From assembly GCF_030272615.1 (NCBI RefSeq), contig NC_081408.1:607856173-607920172 (forward strand): a stretch of 64,000 nt of DNA. The letters run 5' to 3'. This stretch comes from Cryptomeria japonica (lineage: Eukaryota; Streptophyta; Pinopsida; Cupressales; Cupressaceae). The position numbers were made by a program, and so were the translations under genes. Every line of letters begins with the position of its first letter. The stretch's first letter is position 1. Shown here one piece after another: positions 9,644-21,117 of this stretch. A model generated the notes under the pieces. The model did no database searches and was not told the DNA's origin. It saw only the letters and a program-made list of their open reading frames with translations.

Positions 9644-11179
9644 CCTTCACCATTTGTTTAATCCATAATACTTGGGTACAATTAGTTGTTGTTGCAACAT
9701 ATTCTGATTCTGTTATTGATAATGATGTATAACTCTGTTTCTTTCTCAACCATGAAATCAATCTGCTACCAAGAAAGAATGCCTTACCAATAGTTCTTTT
9801 TCTGTCATATACATCTCTTTCCCAATTTGCATCAGTGTATGCACATAAATCAAATTTTTTATCTTTAGGATACCATAAACCAAGATTCGTTGTGCCTTGT
9901 AAATATTGGAAAATCCTTTTCAATGTTGATTCATTATTTTCTCTAGGATTACTCTAAAATCTTCAAACAATACACACTGCATTCATTATATCAGGTCTTG
10001 TTTTGTGTCAAATACAATAAACCTCCAATCATAGATTTGTATCTTGTCAGATTAATAGGAGTTGAATCATCCTTCAATGATAGTTTATCAGTTGTAGTCA
10101 TAGGATTATTTACCGGTTTAGAAATTTCCATACCAAATTTCTTCAGTAATTCCTTCAAGTACTTTGATTGACATAAGAATATACCTTTATCAGTCTGTGA
10201 AATATGCAATCCTAAAAAGAATTTTATCTCTCCAATCATAGACATTTCAAATTCTTCCTGCATCCTATTAGAAAAGTCTTTACATGATCCATCTTCTCCT
10301 CCAAAAATAATATCATCAACAAAAACTTCAATAACCAAGATGTCATCATTAGTCACTTTGTAATATAATTTGTTGTCAGCATTACCTTTAGTGTAACCAA
10401 GCTTCATAAGATATTTGTCCAATCTAGCATACCAAGCTCTAGGAGCTTGCTTCAATCCATATAAAGCTTTCCTTAATTTGCAAACCATATCTTTATCATT
10501 TGTCAATGAAAATCCACCAGGTTTTTCAATGTAAACTTCCTCTTCAAGATCACCATTCAGAAATGCACATTTAACATCCACTTGATATACTTTATAGCTC
10601 TTGTGTGCTGCAAATGCAAGAAATAATCTGACTGCCTCAATTCTAGCTACTAGTGCAAAGGTTTCATTGTAATAAATTCCCTCTTTCTATGAATATCCCT
10701 TACACACTAATCTTGCTTTGTTTTTTATTACCTTACCATCTTCATTAAGTTTATTTTTGAATACCCATTTAGTTCCAATTACATTTTTATTTTTAGGCTA
10801 GAGAACTAATGTCCATGTATTGTTCTTTTTAATTTATTCCAATTCATCTTCCATAGCCTTAATCCAATGTTTATCTTCACACACCTCAATGATAGATGTT
10901 GGTTCAATTTAAGAAATTAAACATACCTCTTCATTTGCCGGTCTTCCTCTAGTCATAACTCCTTGATACTTATTCCCAATTATCTAATTTTCAGAGTGAT
11001 TCAATCTTACATACTTGGGTGTGTTCACTTGTTGGTGTTCTTCAGTCACTGTGGAATTCTCAGATGATGTCGGTGTGACTAGATCAAAACTCTGTACCAG
11101 TGCACTCTGTATAAGTTCATTTGTGATTATCTCAACTGTCGGTTCAGAATTTACATTTCTATCTTCACATTTCCACTCT
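9644..11179 (-). pseudogene. Element B reverse transcriptase-RNase H (N part)
   Basis: Minus strand. The RT keeps a 196-codon open block (9991-10581) with [42 protein letters not shown] and FFLGLHIS. Upstream pieces [11 protein letters not shown] and NVIGTKW are recognisable but broken by stops, several at expected Gln. RNase H begins at 9923 with IFQYLQGT, TDANW and SITESEY and is cut at 9644 by element A; the rest is at 1676-2010. RT catalytic residues survive but the chain does not. Confidence 0.88.
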
Positions 11180-12128
11180 CAATGATTTTCTACATTTTTT
11201 AATTAAAACATCTATATGCTTTGCTCTTAGATGAATAAAAAGGACATATTCCTTCTTCAAATTTACCAATATACTCATCTCTCATAATGTAACATTTACT
11301 TCCAAATATTCTAAAGTATTTAAGAGTAGGAATTACCAAACCATAATTCATAGGGTGTCTTACTGGTTTCACCTTTGATGTGAACTCTGTTAAAAGTGTA
11401 AACCGTTGTATTCACTGCTTCTCTCCAATACACATGAGGTAGATTTTCTTTTGATATCATGCTTCTAGCTGCATCCAGAATAGTTTTGTTCTTCCTTTCC
11501 ACACCTCCATTTTGCTGAGGTGTCCGGGGTGATGATAGTTGTCTTCTAATTCCATTCACTTCACAAAATGTATTGAGCTTATTAGATGTAAATTCACCTC
11601 CTTGATCTGATCTTAAACATTTGATTTTCTTAATGGTTTCATTCTCTACAAGTGCCTTGAATAATTTGAATTTCTCAAAAGCTTCTGATTTCTCCCTGAG
11701 AAAAGTAACCCAACACATTCTAGAATAATCATCAATGATTAGCATAAAGTATCTATCTCCCTATAAACTTCTTGTTCTTTTCGGACCACATAAGTTAGTA
11801 TGAATTAAATCAAGAACATCATTGGTTTTCTCAGAAATACTCTTAAAAGTTGTTCTAACTTGTTTTCCCATTTCACATTCCTTACATACCGGATTATGAG
11901 GTCTTACAATCTAAGGTAAATCCCTTACTTCCTTAGATGAACTAATCTTACAATGCAATCAAAATTTACATGATAGAGTCTTTTGTGCCATAACCAACTT
12001 TCATCAATATGTGCAAGCAAGCATGTCTTTTCATTGTTATTCAAATGAAAGATATTACCTCTAGCCTAATTACCAGTTGCAATTTCCAAACCAGTTCTAT
12101 TCATGATTTTGCATTTACCATTCTTGAA
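11180..12128 (-). pseudogene. Element B integrase
   Basis: Minus strand. The His-Cys finger region (about 11880-12060) is followed by the catalytic core with a 141-codon open block at 11320-11745. The first catalytic Asp is Asn (codon 11794-11796 in a HTNLCGP context). The second Asp (RSDQGGEF) and the Glu (NGGVERKN) are intact. A TAG for an expected Gln interrupts the SLQGDRY motif. C-terminal pieces are frameshifted before 11180. Confidence 0.85.
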
Positions 12129-13482
12129 TTATAACTGAAATCCTTTTTCAACTAATTGACAAACACTCAAAAGATTATGCTTCAAACCTTCAACATAATA
12201 AATATTGTCAGTATTGTGCTTACCATGAAAATACATAGTGCCTTTTCCTCTTATCAAACAAGCTTTGTCATCTCCAAATCTCACTAGACCAACATTGTAT
12301 TCCTGAAAAGATAATAATTTACTTTTATCGCCAGTCATATGATGTGAACATCCGGAATTTATAATCCATTCATCCTTTTCTTCAATTTTAGCTACCAGGG
12401 CCTGCTCTACTAATGGAATAGTAGGTGCTAGTTGATCTTCTATTATTGTAACAAAATCCCATCCATTGTCTCCTAGTTCCTCATCAGAATCATCAATAAC
12501 TCCTTCATCAACATAGTAACATGATTTGTCTCTATTCTTCTTAAATCTATATCTCTGATATTTAGGTTTAGGCTTATATGTTCTTTTAGCTTCTTCTCTC
12601 AATCTTACATGTCTGTCCAGACATCTAGATGCCATATGACCAATTTTATTGCAGTTAAAACATTTAAAATGTGCTTTACCTTCATACTTACTTCCAATAG
12701 GACCTGTAGGCATTTTTCTTGCAAAAAGTGCTTCAAGTTCTTCATTTTTCCTTTTTGATGTCTTCAAGTTCTCTTGCATAAAGTGCTTTCCAAGCATATT
12801 TATCAGCTGATGATGAAGATGTTGCAGATGATGATGCTTTAAAAGCTAAATCTGTCTTAACTGTAGCAACATGACCAAATTCCTCAAGCTCAAATGTTGA
12901 AAGTTTTCCAACCAAGGTATCCCTAGATGCCGATGTATTAGGCATAGTTCTTAACTCATTAATAGTAGTTACTTTCATTTTGTATGCTAGTGGCAATGCT
13001 CTTAAAACTTTAGAAACAATTTCATCTTCACTTAAGGAACCTTCATAGCATTATATTCCCAAAACAATTTCATTAACCCTTTCCATAAAAGCAAAAATTC
13101 TTTCATCTTCTTTCATTTTCAAATTTTCATACCTGACCCATAAGCATTCAAGTTTTGCAATTTTGACAGTGGAATTACCTTCATTTAGTGTCTCCAATTT
13201 ATCCCAAATAGATTTTGCAATTGATCGGTCTGATAATCCCATGATTTGTTGATTTGAAAAGGCTCTCAAAAGTGCTTCTCTTTCTTTGTAGTCATTCTCT
13301 TGATCCTTAGCCAATATAGGTGGATTAGGTTGACCTTGTGTAGGACCAACATAGCCATTATGTGTAACATCCCATATGTCTTTCCCAATGCAATTCAGAT
13401 GTGTCTCCATTCTGATCTTCCATATACCATAGTTAGTTCCATCAAGTTTCAAACTATCCTTCTTGAAATAGTTAGTTGCCAT
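12129..13482 (-). pseudogene. Element B gag and protease
   Basis: Minus strand, starting at ATG 13482, ~58 bp after the LTR: MATNYFKKDSLKLDGTNYG, a copia gag start shared with C, E and I. The UBN2-like capsid follows to 13051, then a TAA for an expected Gln and a frameshift near 12780. An intact CCHC knuckle CFNCNKIGHMASRC lies at 12621-12662, then a Lys/Arg-rich stretch. The protease reads WIINSGCSHHMTGD, so the catalytic Asp is Asn at 12357-12359. Not active. Confidence 0.9.
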
Positions 13483-13524
13483 AGAATCTCCTCAAGTTGT
13501 TAAACTTCTGCAAAAAGAGGACTT

Positions 13525-13537
13525 AGCTCCGATACCA
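13525..13537 (-). promoter_or_regulatory. Element B primer-binding site
   Basis: Minus strand TGGTATCGGAGCT, two bases after the 5' LTR; one or two changes from the initiator-Met tRNA site. Confidence 0.8.
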
Positions 13538-13539
13538 AT

Positions 13540-14532
13540 TATTAGGACTTAGAGGCAACTGAGAGGGGGGGGGGTGAACCAATTGTCTAATAAATTTCAA
13601 CCCAAATATAACTTCACCAAACTTGATATTTAATACCAATAAACCAAACTTAATGTTGGTAAATAGATTAACAGTTAATATCAATACTGGTGAAACTTGA
13701 TGCATGAAACAGAAAGAGAAACAACATCCACAACACATAACACATATATTTGCACATGGAAACCCTATAAGGGGAAAAAAACATGGTGGGAAACCTTACC
13801 CACAATCAAATGATACTACTGCAGATAGTATGTGTATACAAATGGGGTCTGCACATGGAGAAAGCCCATCTGCCTAGAGCTCACCGCTCAATCACAAGAA
13901 TGGGAGTCTCACTGACTAAAATTGGATGATTAAATCCAATGATAATGTATTGCTCAAATTAGCATCTCCAATGTTGAATTCAGTACCAGATAAGCTCTGA
14001 TTATCTCCTTCAAACCTTCCTTGAATCTTCAAATGATGTCTATGTGAGTAGCTCTGCTTATACCTTATATCACAACCTTACCATACCATATTACATTCCA
14101 TTACATTAATCTCACAAATGAGATCTACATATATACCAAAACCTAAGACCAAATGTGTAGGTCAGCTCACTAAGAATATTACAATAAAATCAATTGCAAG
14201 TAATTCAAGATGCGATGCATCATGTCGGCTCAACAACAATATTAATTGATTAAACCATCTCCATAATGTGTTGTGTTGATCTGGAATAGATAACACATGC
14301 CAGTCCATAACCTAGACATATTTGCCGGTAACAACAAATATGTCAACCTGATTTGACAAATAACCAAATCTCCAAAACCAAGTTTCCAAACCATGTCTTC
14401 AACATAACCAAGTGATCTTCATATGATAACAAGTCATCCTCAGTGTTGGTGAATAACATAACCAAAGATCTCAAGAAGGATAAGTGTTGACATCAATGAC
14501 AAAACCAATGCAACATATCCATAATACCAACA
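13540..14532 (-). repeat. Element B 5' LTR
   Basis: 993 bp, ending next to ATATT at 14533. The terminal CA on the primer side has decayed to TA. A G run lies near 13566-13574 on the plus strand. It is shorter than the 3' LTR through internal deletions. Confidence 0.87.
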
Positions 14533-14537
14533 ATATT

Positions 14538-16777
14538 TAGCTTCTGCAGTAGATTGACTATTTTTTGTTGATCCATGAAACCAATTTCTTTCCAAGAAAG
14601 AAAGCTCCACTAGAAGTTCTCTTCTGGTCATCAGTATCTCCTACCCAATTTGCATCTGTATATGCACATAAAGTGAAGTTATCATCTATAAAGTACCATA
14701 AGCCATATTTTGTTGTTCCTTGCAAATACTGAAATATTCTCTTTACTGGACATTCATGATTTTCTTTAGGATTAATTTGATATATTAAAACAATACTTAC
14801 AGTATTCATAATATCCAGTCTAGTCTCAATTAGATATAACAAGCCACCAATCATAGACTTATAGCTTGTCAAATTTACCGGTCTAGATATGTACTTGATA
14901 GATAATTTCTCACTTGTCACCATAGGAGTACTTACCAGTTTGGAATTATCCATACCAAACTTTTTCAACAATTCCCTTATATACTTAGTTTGACAGAAAA
15001 AATGCCTTTGTTAGTTTGAGTAATCTGCAAACCTATGAAAAATCTCATCTCACCAGTCATAGATATTTCAAATTCATTCTTCATATTATTAGAGAATTCC
15101 ATGCAAAATTTATCTTCACCTCCAAAAATGATATCATCAACAAATACTTCAATAATCATAATATCATTATCAATGATCTTGTAATATAAATTTCTATCAG
15201 CACTGCCTTTGGTAAAACCAAGCTTCAAAAGATATTTATCTAACTTTGCATACCAAGCTCTAGGAGCTTGTTTCAATCCATATAATGCTTTCCTTAACCT
15301 ATAAACCATATCTTTTTCATCTGTCAGTGAAAATCCATCAGGCTGCTCAATGTATACTTCTTCCTCAAGTTCACCATTGAAAAATGCACATTTAAAATCC
15401 ATTTGATAACCTTATAGTTCTTGTATGTTGCATAGGCAAGAAATAGTCTAACAGCTTCAATTCTAGCTACTAGTGCAAATGTCTCATCATAATCAATTCC
15501 TTCCATTTGAGAATATCCTTTACAAACCAGTCTAGCCTTGTTTCTTACAACTTGACCATCCTCATTTAGTTTATTTCTAGAAACCCATTTAGTTCCAATA
15601 ACATTCTTATTTTTAGGCCAAGGAAAGTCCAAGTATTATTCTTCTCTATCTGATCTAATTCATCTTACATAGCCTTTAACCAATGTTTATCTTTACAAGA
15701 TTCAATAATAGATGCCAGTTCAATTTTAGAAATAAGACATACCTCTTCATTTGCCAGTATTCTTCTTTTCATAACTCCCTTGTTCATGTCTCCAATGATT
15801 TGATCTTCAGAATGATTTAATCTTACATACCTTGGTGTCTGCTGAACTTCAGGTTCTTTAATCTGATCATTAGTCACAGATGAATTTTATGATTTGTACT
15901 GATGTAACTATCTCAGTGTCTTGTACCAGTTGAGGCATTGTTGGATCAGTTATGATCACTTCCACTACCAGTTCTCTATCACATGATATAGATTTATCTT
16001 TGTATTTCTCATCCACTTTCACATTTGTGCTCTTCACAATTTTCTATAATATTTTGTTATAACATCTATATGCTTTGCTCTAAATTGAATATCTAAGACA
16101 TATCCCTTCATCACATCTAGGATCAAACTTACCAATTGAATCATCCCTTTTGATATAACATTTACTTCCAAAATTCTAAAATATTTAAGAGCGGGTGTAT
16201 GTCCAAACCATAATTCATAAGGAGTCTTACGGGTTTCAACTTTGATATGAACTCTGTTGAATGTGTAGACTGTTGTACTCACTACTTCTCTCCAGTAGAT
16301 GTGAGGCATTTTGGCTTCCATCATCATGGTTCTTGGTGCATCCAAAATGGTTCTATTCTTCCTTTCCACTACTCCATTCTGCTGAGGAGTCTAGGGTGCA
16401 TATAATTGTCTCATAATTCTATTTATCTCACAATAACTGTTAAATTCATGAGATGTTAACTCACCACCTTGATCTGATCTCAAACATTTGATTTTTAATC
16501 CAGTTTCTATTTCTACCTTTTCTTTAAAGATCTTGAATTTCTCAAAAGCTTCAGACTTCTCCCTTAGAAAAGTCACCCACGTCATTCTATAATAATCATC
16601 AATTATTAGCATGAAGTATCTATCACCTTGAAAGCTTCTGGTCATTGCTAGAACACATAAGTTAGTATGAATCAAATCAAGCACATCATTAGATTTATCA
16701 TATATGCTCTTAAAATAAGTTCTAACTTTCTTTCCCAATTGACATTCCTTACATACCAGATTATGAGGATTTATAAT
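14538..16777 (-). pseudogene. Element C integrase core, reverse transcriptase and RNase H (N part)
   Basis: Minus strand from 16777, where D interrupts, to 14538, where B interrupts. Integrase core 16391-16738 has HTNLC (first Asp to Asn, 16661-16663), RSDQGGEL, then PQQNGVVERKN after a stop in the preceding APxTPQQ motif. RT pieces at 15665-15877, 15324-15632 and 14977-15402 include [24 protein letters not shown] and the FVDDIIFGG active site. RNase H at 14558-14971 includes IFQYLQGT, TDANWVGD and FFLGKKLVSW. Several frameshifts; not functional. Confidence 0.87.
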
Positions 16778-16782
16778 CTTAG
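16778..16782. repeat. Target-site duplication of element D (CTTAG)
   Basis: CTTAG at 16778-16782 and again at 23421-23425, directly outside D's LTRs. Element C coding sequence continues across once D is removed. Confidence 0.93.
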
Positions 16783-17234
16783 TGTTGGTGTAAATAAATA
16801 TTCATTTTGGATATTATTACACTTTACTTAAGTTAACTTAGGATAATGCATCTCTTCGTAGTTTGGATTTGAGACACTTAGGGAAGTGTGCACATAGGGA
16901 TAGAGCTTGTAGGAGAAATTCCACCTTTTGTGGTCTTATTTTGCTGTTACACTCCACATTCAGTGGGACATCCACCTCTTGTGGAATATTATATTATTTT
17001 CTCCTACCTACCCCTAGTATTTCTTACCTACCCTTGTTTCTCATTGAGCCACATGTCATAATTGTGTGCTCGTACATCCATATGGCCTTGCCTATATAAG
17101 CAGGCCTATATTCATTGTATTGGTTAATCCAATTGATCATTTGCATATTGATGAGAATACAGTTTGTTCTTATCATTCTATTGGCTCTCTTTTAATGCTT
17201 TTCATTGTGCCCTTGATCTTGGCAAAACCCTACA
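16783..17234 (+). repeat. Element D 5' LTR
   Basis: 452 bp, TGTTGGTGTAAAT...CCTACA. It contains a TATA box at 17093-17100. Nine substitutions separate it from the 3' LTR and there are no indels. Confidence 0.95.
17093..17100 (+). promoter_or_regulatory. TATA box of element D LTR
   Basis: TATATAAG in the context GCCTATATAAGCAGGCC, ~135 bp before the LTR end; repeated at 23279-23286 in the 3' LTR. Typical LTR core promoter; the start site is inferred ~30 bp downstream. Confidence 0.7.
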
Positions 17235-17247
17235 TGGTATCAGAGCC
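17235..17247 (+). promoter_or_regulatory. Element D primer-binding site
   Basis: TGGTATCAGAGCC, a perfect plant copia initiator-Met tRNA site, immediately after the LTR. Confidence 0.93.
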
Positions 17248-18629
17248 ATTAGGGCTTCATTGATTGGTTTTTGGAGACATCGTGGAAGGCTTCAATTTTT
17301 GGATTTGGGGATCTTCATTTTTTGGGGGCGTCATACAGCGATTTGGACATCACTGTTGAATCCGGGAGGCCGTTTCCATGAATTTCAACTATAAAGTCGA
17401 CCTATTTTGGTGAGAAATTTTTTTTCCCCATTTTGACTATTATTGTACAGATTTCGAAATTTTTTTATTTTCTGAAGAAAAAAGATTCGAAAAAAAAAAT
17501 AGAAAAAGGGCGATCAAAAAAAAAAACTGTTATTTTTTAGGGGGTCCATAGACCCCCACCTCGTACCTGCATGTTGTAGGTGCTACAAACTGTATCACTG
17601 CCCCCATGTACCTTCTGCCGCTACTGCAGCCGTGTACCTTCTGCCACCGCCAGTAGCCCAGGTCTCCCGCCGGCCACCTAGGACTCCCACCGCCACCACC
17701 GCCGTGCACAACCCAGTCAGCAGACCAGACCCCACCATGCGTGCAACCCAGTCAGTGGACTAGACCCCGCCACGTGGTATACACATAGCCCAGTCAGCTG
17801 CCACATCACCCGCCATGCAGGGCTGATGCAGACTACCATGTCAGCAGTCCGTATGCCCAATCACCGTGCCCAGTCAGCAGTCCATACAGTACGAACGCCC
17901 AGTCAGCAAGGAGGTGAAGTTTTCACGACGGTCATACAACCGTCAAATTTAAGCTCATAAATTTCTGACATCAGCACCACATCAGCAGATTTTTGAAATT
18001 TTTTGACCCCCTCTCCATTGAGCTTTTTAGTTTTGCAGTCCAACTTTGAAAGGCCATATCTTGCTCATTTTTGCTCCTTTTTTGGTCCAATTTTTTTTGA
18101 AATGGGCTAAAATTTCATGATCTTCATAGTGGTGTGGTTATTTTATAATTTTGGTGCATAGGTTTTTTGGAATTTGCAGATTCTCTCAGCTGTACCTGTC
18201 CAATCCTCAATTCTGCAACTTCAAAGGCCTCATTTGAGCTCATACGACCTCCTTTTCAGGTGCCGTTTTTTTTGAAAGTGCATGTTTTTTTGTCTAATTT
18301 CATAATCTATTATCAGATTTTAGAGATTTTGAGTGGAAATTGTACTTTTATATATTGGTCTTATTTGGCCTATTAGGTACTTGTAATGTGCTTGGATCTT
18401 AGTTTAGATCTCTTACATTATTAGTTTGAGTCTCTTTTGGCCTTATTGAGGTAGTTGTAAAATTGTAATCAGAAGTCCACTTTGCCATTTTTTGCAAGTG
18501 GCCCATTATATACGCACTAATTATAAAGTGCCAAATCATCACTTTTGGGGGGGTTCTTTGATTGAGTGAATTTGGGGGGGGTGTCTTGTGTGATTGTGCC
18601 TCTCTTTGTGCTCTTTCATTTTTGTTGTA
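17248..18629 (+). other. Long untranslated leader of element D
   Basis: About 1.4 kb between the primer site and gag with no long ORF. It includes A/T homopolymer runs at 17407-17535, a C-rich section 17540-17905 with repeated CCCAGTCAGCAG-like words, and T-rich sequence after 17990. It probably holds packaging or dimerisation signals, but that is inference; no function is shown by the sequence. Confidence 0.6.
17695..17910 (+). repeat. Short CCCAGTCAGCAG-type repeats in D leader
   Basis: At least six imperfect copies of a 10-14 base word around CCAGTCAG(C/T)(A/G)G, for example near 17712, 17749, 17791, 17876 and 17899, embedded in GC-rich DNA unlike the AT-rich surroundings. Confidence 0.7.
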
Positions 18630-18669
18630 ATGAGTCCTCATAAATTTCCACCTTTAACTCCACATAATT

Positions 18670-20067
18670 ATGCATCATGGAAAAATTAAAGTATGGAGTA
18701 AATTAATGGAAAAGGGTCTCACGGATTACATAGATGGAACAATAGTAGCACCACCTGATCCTAAGGCTGATCCAAATGCTCAGTTAGAATGGCTCACAAA
18801 GAATTGCATGGCTCTTGGAACTTTGCGCAAGTATGTATCAGATGACCTCATTTTTCACATTGAAAAGTGTACAACAATCAAAGAGGCTTGGGATATGTTT
18901 CAGAAATTGTATGGTCAAGTTGATGAAATCAAAGGCTATAAAATTGAAAATGAGCTCACCAACTTGGATCCCAAGAGTTTTGATACAATCCAAGATTATG
19001 TCACCAAAGCAAATGAGCTAAGAGAAAAGCTTAAGGATTGTGGAATTGACAAAAAGGATGCTCAGTTGATATTCAACTTGTTGGACAAGCTTGCACCAGA
19101 ATATGCAGCATTTGTGTCTAGCTTCCAAACTCATCATTTGATAGTGGGGAGTTCCTATGTTATGCCTTCAAATGATGCTTTCACAGAAATGTTGATATTG
19201 GAACAATCTAAGTTGTTGAACATGGGACTTCTCAAGTCTTCAAAGTCCAAGGCTTTGGTGGCTAATCAAGGGAATCAAGGAAGTCAAGGCAAAGATTCCA
19301 ACAACAAGAAGATGCAATCCAAGTCTAAGCCACACCAGGAAAAAGGACAATCATCCTCTCCATCACAAGGCGATTTTTCATCCTCTTCCAAGAAGGGGAC
19401 ACCACCTAAGAAGGATAAACCAACTTGTGCATATTGCAAGAAGTATGGTCATGATGAGCATCGATGCCACACAAAGGAAGTTGATGAGTTAACTAATCTT
19501 CTTAAAAAAAACAACATCAACTTGCCATCTGCCTACACAAAGAAGGATTCATCTCCTTCCTCTTCTTCACATTCTAAGGGAAAAGGGCAAGCATTTGTGG
19601 CTACAACAGGTTCTTCACAGCAATGGACACTTGACTCGGGTGCCTCATATCACATGGGTTCTACAAAGGAGCAGTTTTCTTCATTGGAGCCATCTAAGGT
19701 ACCTCACATTTACATAGGTGATGATACACAAGTAGAGGTTGAAGGGAAAGGTTCAGTTGACATGGATGATGGAACATTTGAGAATGTTCTCTATGTTCCT
19801 AACTTGTCTACTAACCTTCTCTCTATCTACCAAATCACTCACTATGGGAATGGGAAAAAGGTTGAGTTTACACCAGATTTAGTTGTGGTAAAGGAACCTG
19901 ATGATGATGCCTTGGTAGCAGTGGGACAAGTCAATGACAACTCAAGGCTTTATTCATTCTCCCACTTTGTGCCAAGTTCACCTTCTAGGGCCTTGCTTAC
20001 TCATTCAAATTCAAAAAGTAAGCTATGGCATGAGCGGTTTGGTCACCTCAACTACCGCTATCTTTAG
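18670..20067 (+). CDS. Element D gag-protease with integrase finger (465 codons open)
   Basis: Copia gag of the UBN2 type (ALGTLRKYVSDDL, KEAWDMFQKLYGQ), then a Lys/Ser/Gln-rich linker, a CCHC knuckle CAYCKKYGHDEHRC near 19427-19468, protease WTLDSGASYHM near 19624 with DSG intact, and the integrase finger start LWHERFGHLNYRYL, closed by TAG at 20065. The ancestral start is more likely ATG 18630 (MSPHKFPPLTPHNYASWK): one extra A in the run at about 18680-18684 breaks that frame, so the listed start is the first Met after the slip. No stop interrupts about 1.4 kb, in sharp contrast with its RT. Gag of this copy may still be made if the start is tolerated. Confidence 0.85.
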   Translation: MHHGKIKVWSKLMEKGLTDYIDGTIVAPPDPKADPNAQLEWLTKNCMALGTLRKYVSDDLIFHIEKCTTIKEAWDMFQKLYGQVDEIKGYKIENELTNLDPKSFDTIQDYVTKANELREKLKDCGIDKKDAQLIFNLLDKLAPEYAAFVSSFQTHHLIVGSSYVMPSNDAFTEMLILEQSKLLNMGLLKSSKSKALVANQGNQGSQGKDSNNKKMQSKSKPHQEKGQSSSPSQGDFSSSSKKGTPPKKDKPTCAYCKKYGHDEHRCHTKEVDELTNLLKKNNINLPSAYTKKDSSPSSSSHSKGKGQAFVATTGSSQQWTLDSGASYHMGSTKEQFSSLEPSKVPHIYIGDDTQVEVEGKGSVDMDDGTFENVLYVPNLSTNLLSIYQITHYGNGKKVEFTPDLVVVKEPDDDALVAVGQVNDNSRLYSFSHFVPSSPSRALLTHSNSKSKLWHERFGHLNYRYL

Positions 20068-21117
20068 CAGCTTAGCAATAAAGACATGGTCACAGGTCTA
20101 CCTCGAATTAGTTTTTCAGAGGGTGTATGTTCAGGTTGTTCCATGGGCAAGCATCCTGAAGAGAAGTTTGATAAGGGGAGAGCTTGGAGAGCTTTGGAAG
20201 TTCTTCAACTTGTTCACAACGATGTAGCAGGTCCATTTCTAGCACCTTCATTTAGTAAGGCCCACTATGTCCTCACCTTCATTGATGACTACTCCCGCTT
20301 CACTTGGGTCTACTTTCTCATTCATAAGAGTGAAGTATTTGATAGATTTTAGGACTTCAAGACTCGTGTGGAGAAGAAATCAGGTAAAGTGGTCAATATT
20401 CTTAGCACAGATAATGGAAGGGAATATGTGAGCAAAAGACTTGAGGATTTTTGTACATTTGAGGGGATTGATCTTCAACATTCTGTCGCTTATACTCCAC
20501 AGCAGAATGGGGTTGGAGAATGCAAGAATAGAACTCTCAAAGAAATGGCTAGCTGTATGATACATGCACATTCTCTTGATCCCGCCTTTTGGGTAGAGGC
20601 TATCAGTTGTGCCACACACATCCAGAATCAGGTTCCTCACAAAGCTTTGCAAGGTATTACTCCTTTTGAAGCTTGGGCTGGTAGGAAACCGATTGTGAGA
20701 CATTTCAAAGTCTTTGGGTGTCCAGCATGGGCTCGCATACCTCCGCAAAAATGCAAGGCATTAGAACCTCAGATTCGGCCTTGTATATTTGTTGGATATC
20801 CTGAGGGTGTTAAGGCATATAGATTGATGGATCCTGAGACACATGAGGTGTTCATTGAGAGGAGTGTTCACTTTGAGGAAAGCTCTCCTAGCTTAGCCTC
20901 TCTACCTCCTCCACCTTCTTCCATTGTGGATAGTGATGTTAGTGATTCAGATGATGAGACTCCCTCAACTCCGACTCAGAGGGTTACACCTCCACAGGGT
21001 CCACTTGTAGTTGAGGAGCCTCGTTCTCCACCTCCACCTAGACCTCGTTGGGCTCGACAGACACTTGAGTCTGCGGGTTCTCTTGTTGGGGATCCTTCAG
21101 ATACATGGAGAACTTGA
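20068..21117 (+). pseudogene. Element D integrase
   Basis: Integrase core after the TAG at 20065: CSGCSMGKHPEEKF finger cysteines, LVHNDVAGPF with the first Asp, STDNGREY with the second Asp, and PQQNGVGECKNRT with the Glu. The DDE triad is therefore complete, though the usual Arg after the Glu is Cys (CGC to TGC, a CpG change). A TAG at 20350 replaces an expected Gln. A Pro/Ser-rich linker follows (PPPPSSIVDSDVSDSDDETP) to TGA at 21115. Confidence 0.88.

Larger units (their letters stand above)
260..14532 (-). mobile_element. Copia element B (complete, minus strand, interrupted by A)
   Basis: Complete Tork-like copia element, 5' to 3' from 14532 down to 260: 5' LTR 13540-14532, primer site 13525-13537, gag-protease, integrase, RT, RNase H up to 9644, then element A, then the RNase H tail 1676-2010, polypurine tract about 1354-1367, and 3' LTR 260-1353. 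The ends are TG...CA with 5-bp TSD ATATT. It sits in the RNase H of element C. All coding parts carry stops; the protease Asp and first integrase Asp are both Asn. Confidence 0.9.

Noticed and set aside
16863-17394. Small plus-strand ORFs in the D LTRs (16863-17394 and 22835-23285)
   Set aside because: They lie in the two LTR copies and leader, lack any domain, and overlap promoter and primer-site sequence.
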